Part shown: positions 1 to 7,533 of the stretch, one piece after another
Layout: each line of letters begins with the position of its first letter
Position numbering within the stretch: the first letter of the stretch is position 1
Source of the DNA: Thermodesulfovibrionales bacterium
Lineage (GTDB): Bacteria; Nitrospirota; Thermodesulfovibrionia; Thermodesulfovibrionales; UBA1546
NCBI GenBank assembly: GCA_030018605.1
Contig: JASEHP010000053.1
Coordinates: 1 to 9,139 of the forward strand
Length of the DNA: 9,139 bases
Direction: 5' to 3'
Notes under the pieces: model-generated
Told to the model about the DNA's origin: nothing
Database searches by the model: none
Seen by the model: the letters and a program-made list of their open reading frames with translations, nothing else
Program-made: the position numbers and the translations under genes

Positions 1-30
1 GGAGGCTATGGCAGCCTAACTTAACTGGAG

Positions 31-55
31 TGTCCGTGAAAACAGGGGAAGATCA
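31..55. mobile_element. probable end of an IS3-family insertion sequence (truncated by window edge)
   Basis: On the minus strand this 25-base stretch begins TGATCTTCCCC and ends CACGGACA. That matches the general form of IS3-family terminal inverted repeats, which start with TG and have a C-rich run followed by GGACA. The plus strand reads TGTCC...GATCA, so the element would lie to the left, mostly outside the window. Bases 1-30 would then be the untranslated tail or last codons of its transposase; a short frame there ends in TAA at 17-19. Only one end is visible, so neither the partner repeat nor a target duplication can be checked. The family assignment rests on remembered repeat form. Confidence 0.45.
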
Positions 56-70
56 TCCCCCTCTCTGTCC

Positions 71-91
71 CCCCCCTTAAGCTAAGGGGGG
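71..91. repeat. C-run/G-run hairpin
   Basis: CCCCCCTTA (71-79) and TAAGGGGGG (83-91) are perfect reverse complements around a 3-base loop. More C and G runs lie on both sides (56-61, 69-70, 97-103), so longer pairings are possible. No T-tract follows on the plus strand, so it is not a convincing intrinsic terminator for a gene entering from the left. It resembles a dispersed intergenic repeat more than a gene-specific signal. Confidence 0.7.
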
Positions 92-106
92 ATGAAGGGG
101 GGGTAT

Positions 107-170
107 GGATTCCCGACAAGCAGGAAGGATTCCGAACAAGTCGGAATGACAGAATAAAAGCGGGAATGAC
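107..170. repeat. nested palindromic repeats of the GGATTCCCG...CGGGAATGAC type
   Basis: Two related palindromic units sit one inside the other. The outer arms are ATTCCCG (109-115) and CGGGAAT (161-167), perfect complements. Between them is a complete smaller unit, with ATTCCGA (129-135) and TCGGAAT (141-147) around the loop ACAAG. Each unit opens with GGATTCC and closes with GGAATGAC. This hairpin type recurs in intergenic DNA of many environmental bacterial genomes (from memory). The nesting suggests insertion of one copy into another, or decay of a tandem pair. Confidence 0.7.
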
Positions 171-196
171 CCAAAATGAATGTGATACCCTGTAGC

Positions 197-226
197 TTGC
201 TATATGGCGGTTTATTGGATTAGTAT
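197..226 (+). promoter_or_regulatory. weak candidate promoter for the 245-2577 operon
   Basis: TTGCTA (197-202) and TAGTAT (221-226) lie 18 bases apart, and each matches the sigma-70 hexamers at four of six positions. It is the best candidate between the repeats and the first gene, but matches this weak are expected by chance in A/T-rich DNA. The operon could instead be read from the left. Confidence 0.25.
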
Positions 227-244
227 TAAAAGGAAGGAGGTTTT

Positions 245-556
245 ATGTGGAAAAGGATTAAGAATAATTTTGATTCCGGCATAGAGAGGATAAAATGGTT
301 TTCTTCCATTTTGTCTGAAAGGATGAAGATTGAATTTTCAGTCATCAAACTTGTAAGCGACAGGGACAAGAAGGAAAAAGAACGGGCTGAAAAGCTGAGG
401 CTTATCGGAGAGCGCGTGTTTGAGCTTAAGGAACAGCATGAAAAAAACGTGCTGAGGGACAAAATTATATCAGAGGCTATAGACGGGATAGAGAAGCTCA
501 ATGCCGAGATTGAAGATTTAAAGAAGAAGGTATCCGAGATAAGCAAGGTGGAATGA
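245..556 (+). CDS. small helical, probably coiled-coil protein of unknown function
   Basis: This encodes a 103-residue soluble protein that I do not recognise as a named family. It has no signal peptide or membrane segment. Almost the whole chain is predicted helix-forming and highly charged. Residues 40-65 are rich in Lys, Glu and Arg, and residues 75-100 carry leucine/isoleucine spacing typical of a coiled coil. The start is set by a strong ribosome site, AAGGAGG at 234-240, only 4 bases before the ATG. The stop lies 9 bases before pilD, so the two are almost certainly co-transcribed. Context suggests a helper of the pilus or secretion locus, but nothing in the sequence shows a reaction or partner. 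A minus-strand reading frame over the same bases is serine/phenylalanine-rich and looks like a shadow. Confidence 0.85.
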   Translation: MWKRIKNNFDSGIERIKWFSSILSERMKIEFSVIKLVSDRDKKEKERAEKLRLIGERVFELKEQHEKNVLRDKIISEAIDGIEKLNAEIEDLKKKVSEISKVE

Positions 557-565
557 TAGGATAAC

Positions 566-1345
566 ATGTACAACTTGCCCTTTTACGTCATGGTTTTTAT
601 TTTCGGCTCTATTGTGGGTTCTTTTCTAAATGTCTGCATATACAGAATTCCGAGAGGGGAATCAATAATTATGCCTTCTTCATACTGCCCCTCATGCAAT
701 ACTCCAGTAAAGATATGGGATAACATACCGATTATCAGCTATATAATGCTTGCAGGAAGATGCAGAGCGTGCAAGGAGAATATATCCCTCAGATACCCTG
801 TGGTTGAGGCTTTAAATGCATTATTTTATATTGCTGTTCTCTGGAGATTCGGAATGGGGTGGAATACATTAGTTTATTTTGTATTTATTTCTTCTCTGAT
901 AGTCATAACATTTATAGACCTTGATTTTCAGATAATACCTGACAGCATAACGCTCCCGGGCATTCTGATAGGATTGGTTGCTGGCTCATTTCTGCTTTAC
1001 GACCCTTTTTTAAGATGGACGATGATGGGATTTAAGACTTCTATCATCGGCGCTGTCACGGGCTTCGGCCTTTTCTATTTGATTGCTGTTCTCAGCCGCG
1101 GAGGAATGGGCGGAGGAGATATAAAGATGATGGCAATGGTTGGCGCTTTGATGGGATGGAAATCTATCCTGTTGACAACCTTTCTTGGAAGTCTCTTTGG
1201 CTCGGCATGGGGCATATTCCTGATGGCATTTAAAGGGAAGGGAAGAAAGAGCAAGATACCGTTCGGACCTTTTCTTGCTGCAGGCGCAATTATAACACTC
1301 TTTTGGGCGCATGAGATTTTTTACTGGTATCTGAGGATTAGATGA
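566..1345 (+). CDS. pilD: prepilin peptidase / N-methyltransferase (peptidase family A24)
   Basis: This integral inner-membrane aspartic protease cleaves the short leader of type IV prepilins and type II secretion pseudopilins, then N-methylates the new N-terminal residue. The 259 residues match the usual family length. The N-terminal domain starts with a membrane segment (about 8-24) and the GSFLNVCIYRIPRGES block. It then has the four-cysteine zinc site C41-x2-C44 and C66-x2-C69, typical of the bifunctional methylating form. Several membrane helices follow. The catalytic aspartates are D118 in FIDLDFQIIPD and D185 in GGGD. The C-terminal block KIPFGPFLAAGA (about 235-246) is also typical. 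The start has a weak AGGA at 558-561. The stop overlaps the next start as ATGA, so translation of the kinase is probably coupled. No pilin or pilus ATPase gene is in the window. Confidence 0.97.
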   Translation: MYNLPFYVMVFIFGSIVGSFLNVCIYRIPRGESIIMPSSYCPSCNTPVKIWDNIPIISYIMLAGRCRACKENISLRYPVVEALNALFYIAVLWRFGMGWNTLVYFVFISSLIVITFIDLDFQIIPDSITLPGILIGLVAGSFLLYDPFLRWTMMGFKTSIIGAVTGFGLFYLIAVLSRGGMGGGDIKMMAMVGALMGWKSILLTTFLGSLFGSAWGIFLMAFKGKGRKSKIPFGPFLAAGAIITLFWAHEIFYWYLRIR

Positions 1346-2573
1346 GCCCTGAATTGGCATACCTGCCTCTTTTTATATTCCTGATTGTAATATTTATCTT
1401 CTTCTATTTATTTAGAACATTCCTGAAATTCAACAGGGAAAAGAAAAAAATTGAGCGGAAGGATGCATCCGACGTCGGGTTTGTCGTTGATACATTTCAT
1501 GAACTCGTCTCAAAACTGAAAGAAAAGGAAAAAGAGCTTGAGGCGTTAAAGAAACTTGCCGAGCAGAGAGCAGGAGATGTTGAAAGCTACAACAGGAATA
1601 TCCTTCAGAGCGTTCCAAGCGGAGTGATAAGTTTTGACAGGGATTTAAGAATCAAGAGCATGAACGCATCGGCGGAAAAGATTCTTGGCATAGAGGCAGC
1701 AGATGCAATTGAAAGGAACTGCGAGGAACTTTTTAAAAACCCGATAGCAAAACTCGTTAAAGAAAGAAACCCGATTGAAAGAGGAGAGGTTCAGTATAAG
1801 CTGCCTGACGGCAGGGAGCTGTGGCTCGGGCTTACATTTTCACCTTTGCGCGACAGTGAGGGTAAAGAAATAGGCAACATACTTGTCTTTACAGACCTTA
1901 CAGAACTTAAGGCGTTTGAATCGCAGGCAGAGTTAAGGAAAAGGCTGTCAAGCCTCGGAGAGATGTCGGCAGGCATCGCACACGAACTCAGAAATCCCCT
2001 TGGGGTGATTGCCGGCTATACTAAACTGCTCTCCAGAAAGGCTGACGCCGCGCTGATACCTACAGTTGAGGCAATCTCAAGGGAGATTGAGGTTATGGAC
2101 AGGATTATCTCTGATTTCCTGTCATTTGCGCGGCCTGTTGAATTAACTCTCTCGAAAATCAATCTCAGTGAAATCATAAGCAGTTGTGTGTCAAGCATCG
2201 CAGGTGTTAGCGGCAATATTGAGGTTCTTCTGGATATTGACAAGTCTGTTTTCATATCAGGCGATGAGATACTTCTAAGGCAGGCATTCACAAACCTGAT
2301 TCAGAATGCCGCTGATGCGATGAAGGACGGAGGGAAGCTTACTTTCAGGTATGCAAAGGCTGGAGGCTATGCAGAGATTACCGTATCTGATACAGGGCAT
2401 GGAATACCGGAGGGGATTAGAGACAAGATTTTTCTGCCGTTCTATACAACGAAGGAGAAGGGAACAGGACTCGGGCTTGCAATAGTGCACAAGATAATTA
2501 TGTCTCACGCTGGCACAATCCGCGTTGACAGCACATTTTCAGGAACTACCTTCAGATTAAAACTTCCGAAAGG

Positions 2574-2577
<4 letters not shown>
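1342..2577 (+). CDS. membrane-anchored PAS sensor histidine kinase (NtrB/AtoS/PilS type)
   Basis: This two-component sensor of 411 residues autophosphorylates on histidine and passes phosphate to a response regulator. It has one N-terminal membrane helix (about 7-24) and almost no periplasmic part. A charged coiled coil (about 50-80) leads to a PAS domain (about 85-190, containing LQSVPSGVISFD and DLTELK). The HisKA domain follows, with H214 in AHELRNPLG. The ATPase domain has the N box around N322 (LIQNAADA), G1 DTGHGIP (350-356), the F box FLPFYTT (364-370) and G2 KGTGLGLA (373-380), so it looks catalytically complete. The ATG overlaps the pilD stop, and GAGG at 1333-1336 is its ribosome site. 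The sensed signal is probably cytoplasmic or membrane-borne, read by PAS. Kinases of this subgroup usually pair with NtrC-type regulators, but none lies downstream. Linkage to pilD makes a PilS-like role plausible, although PilS normally has six membrane helices. Confidence 0.95.
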
Positions 2578-4256
<1,679 letters not shown>

Positions 4257-4257
4257 A

Positions 4258-5691
4258 TCAATTTCCGCCCTTTATTGCCTTTACTGCTTTGTCCAATCTT
4301 TTCAAAGTCTTTTCTTTCCCCAGTATCTCAAGAACTTCAAATATCCCCGGGCTTTCGGTGCCGCCGGTCATTGCAACACGCACAGGCTGGGCGAGGGCGC
4401 CGAGTTTTATGCCGTGCTTTTCTACAATTGATTTGAAAATATTCTCAAGTCCATGAGCAGTGAAATCGGTTGCTGATTCGATGTTCTCCTTTAATTCCTT
4501 AAGATAAGGGAAGGATTTTTCATTCAGGAATTTTGTTTTTGCCTTTTCGTTATATCCGACATCTTCAGCAATATAGTAGCGCAGGGAAGTTGCAAGCTCA
4601 ACCAATGTCTTGGAGCGCTCCTGAAGTGTTTTGATTGCCTTTGAGAGCCACTGTTTGTCTATAGTCTGTCCCTTCTGGATGATGTTTGCATTTTCAATAA
4701 ACGGAATCACAAGCTCTCCAAGTTCTTCAGGGTTTGATTTGATGATGTACTGGCTGTTGAGCCAGATGAGTTTTTCAGGGTTGAATACAGCAGATGATTT
4801 TCCTACGTTATCGAAAGAAAAATATTTAATAAGTTCTTCTCTTGTGAATACCTCCTGATCTCCGTATGACCATCCGAGACGGACAAGATAATTTACCAAA
4901 ACATCAGGAAGATAACCCATATCCTTGTATGCCATCACAGATGTTGCTCCATGCCTCTTTGAAAGCCTTGTCTTGTCAGAGCCAAGTATCATTGGAAGAT
5001 GGGCGAATAGGGGTATTTCGTATCCTAAAGCCTTGTAGATATGAATCTGTTTTGGAGTATTATTCAGGTGGTCGTCACCTCTGATTACATGAGTTATCTT
5101 CATATCCACATCATCAACAACAACAGTGAAGTTATATGTAGGCGTTCCGTCGGAGCGCATTATAATGAGGTCGTCAAGCTGGTCATTTTCAAATACAACA
5201 TTGCCTCTTATTAAGTCATCAACAACTGTCTGGCTGTGCTGCGGCATCTTAAACCTTACAGCAGCATTTTTACTTTGACCCTTTGACCCTTTGACCCTCT
5301 GACCCTTCTCTAAGTTTCTGCACCTACCGTCATATTTAGGCGTTTTCCCTTGAGCGATAGCATCTTTTCTTCTTTGCTCAAGTTCCTCAGGTGTGCAGCA
5401 GCAGTAATATGCCTTGCCTTCTTTCAGAAGTTTATCAACATAACTTCTATATACATCAAACCTGTCTGTCTGCCTGAATGGGCCTTCATCCCATTCGAAT
5501 TTAAGCCATTTCATGCCCTCAATAATTGCGTCTATATATTCATCTGTCGAGCGCGTTCTGTCTGTGTCTTCAATTCTGAGGATAAATTTTCCATTATTAT
5601 GGCGGGCAAAAAGGTAGTTGAAAAGAGCAGTCCTTGCTCCTCCAATATGCAGATGCCCGCTCGGACTCGGCGCAAAACGAACTCGTATCAT
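4258..5691 (-). CDS. gltX: glutamyl-tRNA synthetase
   Basis: This class I synthetase charges tRNA-Glu. From the chosen start it has 477 residues, the normal bacterial length. The chain opens MIRVRFAPSPSGHLHIGG, with the HIGH-type motif at 15-18, and has LSKRH at 243-247. The family blocks FNYLFARHNNGKFILRIEDTD, LDDLIIMRSDGTPTYNF and NYLVRLGWS are present, as is the C-terminal anticodon-binding helical domain. A longer open frame runs to 5970, but those 93 extra codons cover repeat DNA. A clear GGAGG (minus strand of 5701-5705) lies 9 bases before the ATG at 5691, which fixes the start. In the zinc region, C97, C99 and C124 match E. coli ligands C98, C100 and C125, but the fourth ligand (His127 in E. 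coli) is Asn here. An octamer tandem repeat is built into the chain just after it (residues 129-140). Co-transcribed with glnS. Confidence 0.97.
   Translation of the reverse strand: MIRVRFAPSPSGHLHIGGARTALFNYLFARHNNGKFILRIEDTDRTRSTDEYIDAIIEGMKWLKFEWDEGPFRQTDRFDVYRSYVDKLLKEGKAYYCCCTPEELEQRRKDAIAQGKTPKYDGRCRNLEKGQRVKGSKGQSKNAAVRFKMPQHSQTVVDDLIRGNVVFENDQLDDLIIMRSDGTPTYNFTVVVDDVDMKITHVIRGDDHLNNTPKQIHIYKALGYEIPLFAHLPMILGSDKTRLSKRHGATSVMAYKDMGYLPDVLVNYLVRLGWSYGDQEVFTREELIKYFSFDNVGKSSAVFNPEKLIWLNSQYIIKSNPEELGELVIPFIENANIIQKGQTIDKQWLSKAIKTLQERSKTLVELATSLRYYIAEDVGYNEKAKTKFLNEKSFPYLKELKENIESATDFTAHGLENIFKSIVEKHGIKLGALAQPVRVAMTGGTESPGIFEVLEILGKEKTLKRLDKAVKAIKGGN
5274..5305 (-). repeat. in-frame octamer tandem repeat inside gltX
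   Basis: Four units of 8 bases: TTTGACCC at 5274-5281, 5282-5289 and 5290-5297, then TCTGACCC at 5298-5305 (plus-strand reading). On the coding strand the unit is GGGTCAAA. Because 8 is not a multiple of 3, successive units are read in different frames, giving residues GQRVKGSKGQS. Reading stays open and in frame on both sides. The protein segment falls between C124 and the conserved VRF block, a stretch where the E. coli enzyme has an unrelated His/Asp-rich sequence, so a surface loop is likely. Confidence 0.9.
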
Positions 5692-5700
5692 TAAAGATAA

Positions 5701-5729
5701 CCTCCGGAATTTTGAGTATATTAATATAC
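5701..5729 (-). promoter_or_regulatory. gltX ribosome site, with overlapping -10 and 14-bp palindrome
   Basis: Reading the minus strand towards gltX, TGG followed by TATATT (5728-5723) forms an extended -10 element with five of six matches, and GGAGG (5705-5701) is the ribosome site. No good -35 is visible 16-18 bases further up. The -10 lies inside a perfect 14-bp palindrome, GTATATTAATATAC (5716-5729), which could be an operator or simply A/T-rich promoter DNA. Transcription from here would give a leader of roughly 25 bases and make gltX-glnS independent of tilS. Confidence 0.45.
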
Positions 5730-5773
5730 CACAGAAGAACGGACAGGGCATATAAATTTCATAAACTGTATCG

Positions 5774-5785
5774 GCTTGAGCGGCA
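5774..5785 (+). repeat. dispersed 12-base motif GCTTGAGCGGCA, copy 1
   Basis: GCTTGAGCGGCA occurs exactly here and at 7522-7533. A two-mismatch variant, GTTTGAGCGACA, lies at 7461-7472. All three copies are intergenic and on the same strand, and they lie in the gaps at either end of tilS. The sharing suggests degraded copies of one repeat family. Confidence 0.55.
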
Positions 5786-5833
5786 TCAGAGACTTTTCGG
5801 TAATAGTTCTTAGCGAAATATAGCGGCCACAGC

Positions 5834-5867
5834 CTCGACTGTTTGAACCCGAAGGGTGAGTTTCGAG
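5834..5867. repeat. imperfect hairpin with CTCGA/TCGAG arms
   Basis: CTCGA (5834-5838) pairs with TCGAG (5863-5867). Inside is a second small hairpin, ACCC-GAA-GGGT (5847-5857). The bases between the two stems do not pair. It sits 23 bases before the triple palindrome and shares the word CGACTGT with the right side of that element (5836-5842 and 5922-5928), so both may belong to one composite repeat. Confidence 0.45.
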
Positions 5868-5890
5868 GGTGTAGCGGAGTGAGCTTTAGA

Positions 5891-5926
5891 ACTCGTAGCG
5901 AGTCTTCGCGAAGAGTCGCTACGACT
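5891..5926. repeat. three adjacent palindromes forming one 36-bp imperfect palindrome
   Basis: The 36 bases are tiled exactly by three palindromes: ACTCG-TAG-CGAGT (5891-5903), CTTCGCGAAG (5904-5913) and AGTCG-CTA-CGACT (5914-5926). The whole block is also one long palindrome with 16 of 18 pairs matching. The two mismatched pairs are exactly where each small hairpin keeps its own pairing (C-G on the left, G-C on the right). No T-tract follows on either strand, so it is not a simple terminator. Confidence 0.8.
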
Positions 5927-5980
5927 GTCGAAAAGTATCGTAGCAAGCGAAAGGCGGTACAGTTTAGCAAAGAATTTTAA

Positions 5981-7381
5981 TTATCTTGCAGGTTTTATTT
6001 CAAGCATCACTATCTTTTTCGTCTCATCCGTCACTTTAAACCTCTCATCTGCCCTGTATCCAGCAATCCAGACAACATCATCGCCGGAAATCACAATCGG
6101 AATGGAATCTCTCTCATCGCGCGGAATCTTTTCATCAACAAAATAATCCTGAAGCTTTTTCTTTTTGCCGAAACCGGCAGGATAGAAAAAGTCCCCTGCT
6201 TTTCTTGCCCGCACAACCAAGGGCAGTTTTATTTTTTCAGCGTCAATCATGACTTTTGATTTTCCATCGCAGGAAATCTCCGCACTGTCAGCAAATGAAG
6301 ACTTTATCAGAATGCCGGACTCTTTCAATGCAAGCTCTTCAGGTGCGTTAAGGCTGTATGTACGAAGCTGCGAAGGCTGCTCTGAAGTGGGGATTAATGT
6401 TGCATAACCTTTAATGACCCTGATGCCTTTCGGAAGATAAATCCTGTCGCCGGAATCGCCTTTTTTCACAAGCGTAATAATGTCCTCAATATGAACAAAG
6501 CCGATTCCCCTTAAACCTTTTACTGCGTCTATGGCCCTTCTTAAGACTCTTCGCAAGATGACCTTATCCATATTCTCCAGCGGAACAAGGAAAAGCTCTA
6601 TTACCTTGTCTGTTTTTTTAGGAATCAGTTTCATTAAAGTCTTTGTGACAATAAGTTCAAGATAATTATCTTCCTCCCTGATAATCTCGCAGACCCTGCT
6701 TATGGTATTGACCAGATCTGGGTTCTGCTTTTTGAACTCCGGCATGACAGCAAGCCTCAGCCAATTCCTGAAATAATCTTTTTTGAGATTTGAGGAGTCA
6801 ACGAGAAACGGCGGTTCAGCGCTTGGCGTTCTGCATTCTGCGTTTTGAAGAAGAAAATTCTCTATCTCATTTCGTTCAATCTCAATCAGCGGCCTTATGA
6901 TTTTTCCCCTGACAGGCGGAATCCCTGCAAGCCCTCTCTGCCCGGAGCCGCGCAGGATTCTCATAAAAAAAGTCTCTGCCTGATCATCGGCATTATGCGC
7001 GAGGGCAATCCTATTCGCTCCAATCTCAAGAGCAGTATCTTCAAATATTTTATATCTCAGTTCCCTTGCCGCCTCCTGCTTGTTCAGACCATACTCTCTG
7101 GCATAGGACTTTACATCAACAGATTTGGTGATAAACGGCACACCGAGATTTTCGCAGAGTTTCTTACAGAACTCTATCTCGGATGGAATTTCGTCAGGCC
7201 TTAAGCCGTGGTCAATGTATATGGCATAAAGCGCAAGCTTGTGTTCATCCTTTAATTTATTCAGCGCATGAAGAAGACATACAGAATCAGGGCCTCCTGA
7301 AAGACCGATTAAAACCCTGTCTTTTTCGGCGAGCATTGAATATTTTTTTATAGCTGTATTTACCTGTCCAAGCAGATTCAT
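5981..7381 (-). CDS. tilS: tRNA(Ile)-lysidine synthetase
   Basis: This enzyme uses ATP to attach lysine to C34 of tRNA-Ile(CAU), changing its codon from AUG to AUA and its amino acid from Met to Ile. It is essential in most bacteria. The 466 residues fit the long form of the family. The N-type ATP pyrophosphatase domain has the P-loop SGGPDS at 28-33, then HNADDQAET (129-137) and RGSGQRGLAGI (144-154). DSSN (195-198) and RNWLR (205-209) stand for the usual DSSN and RNRIR. The C-terminal domain shows RARKAGDFFYPAGFGKKKK, LQDYFVDEKIPRDERD and VVWIAGYRADERF. An insertion of about 8 residues before DSSN (AECRTPSAE, from residue 181) is encoded by a 7-base tandem repeat. No ribosome site precedes the ATG, while a promoter sits so close that the message may lack a leader. 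Transcribed away from the 7581 gene. Confidence 0.97.
   Translation of the reverse strand: MNLLGQVNTAIKKYSMLAEKDRVLIGLSGGPDSVCLLHALNKLKDEHKLALYAIYIDHGLRPDEIPSEIEFCKKLCENLGVPFITKSVDVKSYAREYGLNKQEAARELRYKIFEDTALEIGANRIALAHNADDQAETFFMRILRGSGQRGLAGIPPVRGKIIRPLIEIERNEIENFLLQNAECRTPSAEPPFLVDSSNLKKDYFRNWLRLAVMPEFKKQNPDLVNTISRVCEIIREEDNYLELIVTKTLMKLIPKKTDKVIELFLVPLENMDKVILRRVLRRAIDAVKGLRGIGFVHIEDIITLVKKGDSGDRIYLPKGIRVIKGYATLIPTSEQPSQLRTYSLNAPEELALKESGILIKSSFADSAEISCDGKSKVMIDAEKIKLPLVVRARKAGDFFYPAGFGKKKKLQDYFVDEKIPRDERDSIPIVISGDDVVWIAGYRADERFKVTDETKKIVMLEIKPAR
6827..6844 (-). repeat. in-frame heptamer tandem repeat inside tilS
   Basis: Plus-strand units are CGTTCTG (6827-6833), CATTCTG (6834-6840) and the partial unit CGTT (6841-6844). 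On the coding strand this reads as alternating AACGCAG and AATGCAG, giving QNAECRT in the protein. It lies in the loop before the DSSN block, where other TilS proteins as I recall them are shorter. Only two and a half units remain, so on its own it could be chance; the parallel cases in gltX and the heptosyltransferase make it more credible. Confidence 0.65.
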
Positions 7382-7389
7382 TGTATTTA

Positions 7390-7419
7390 ACTGTAAGTAT
7401 TAGCAAACGAAGATGTCAA
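7390..7419 (-). promoter_or_regulatory. candidate tilS promoter, giving a leaderless or near-leaderless message
   Basis: On the minus strand a perfect TTGACA (7419-7414) is followed after 18 bases by TACAGT (7395-7390), four of six matches to the -10 consensus. Only 8 bases separate the -10 from the tilS ATG at 7381. Normal initiation would therefore fall within a base or two of the start codon. This fits the lack of any ribosome site before tilS. Confidence 0.5.
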
Positions 7420-7445
7420 TAGTTTCACGTTTGTCTCAAATCTGC

Positions 7446-7512
7446 CGATAGACAGGGTTGGTTTGAGCGACAGAAAAATATCTACGGAAGCGAAAGCCAA
7501 CTTTGTCTATCG
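7446..7512. repeat. long inverted repeat between the divergent promoters
   Basis: CGATAGACAGGGTTGG (7446-7461) pairs with CCAACTTTGTCTATCG (7497-7512), 14 of 16 positions, around a 35-base interior. It lies between the two candidate divergent promoters for tilS and the 7581 gene. No T-tract follows on either strand. It could be a regulator site, a remnant of a small inverted-repeat element, or a dispersed repeat. Confidence 0.65.
7461..7472 (+). repeat. dispersed 12-base motif, variant copy
   Basis: GTTTGAGCGACA differs from GCTTGAGCGGCA (5774-5785 and 7522-7533) at two positions. After this motif both divergent-region copies continue with CAG and A-rich sequence before losing similarity, so this copy and the one at 7522 may be an old direct duplication about 61 bases apart. 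Confidence 0.45.
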
Positions 7513-7521
7513 CTATTAGAC

Positions 7522-7533
7522 GCTTGAGCGGCA
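7522..7533 (+). repeat. dispersed 12-base motif GCTTGAGCGGCA, copy 2
   Basis: Exact match to the copy at 5774-5785. This copy contains the candidate -35 hexamer TTGAGC of the promoter for the 7581 gene, so the repeat may have been recruited as promoter DNA, or the match may reflect a shared regulatory word. Confidence 0.5.

Larger units (their letters stand above)
5692..5980. other. 289-bp repeat-rich gap between tilS and gltX
   Basis: The gap holds the gltX promoter region on its left side, one copy of a 12-base dispersed motif (5774-5785), a hairpin with a CTCGA stem (5834-5867) and a triple palindrome (5891-5926). I see no tRNA, no riboswitch and no T-tract terminator for tilS. An open minus-strand frame runs through it in phase with gltX, but it has no ribosome site and its translation has no family character, so I treat the gap as non-coding. 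Confidence 0.7.

Noticed and set aside
226..573. 115-codon minus-strand open frame over the first gene
   Set aside because: Serine/phenylalanine-rich low-complexity translation complementary to a Lys/Glu-rich coiled-coil gene. The plus strand has the strong ribosome site and the operon spacing.
5274..5305. CRISPR-like array in gltX
   Set aside because: Units are 8 bp with no spacers and are translated in frame. No CRISPR array was seen anywhere in the window.
4258..5691. Glutamyl-Q tRNA(Asp) synthetase instead of GltX
   Set aside because: That enzyme lacks the C-terminal anticodon-binding domain. This protein is full length with both domains.
5891..5926. Intrinsic terminator of tilS
   Set aside because: Stable hairpins are present but no T-tract follows on the minus strand, and the element lies 55 or more bases past the stop.
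5692..5970. N-terminal extension of gltX by 93 codons in the same open frame
   Set aside because: The extension covers intergenic repeats and has no ribosome site. GGAGG at 5701-5705 and the family-typical start MIRVRFAPSPSG support the start at 5691.
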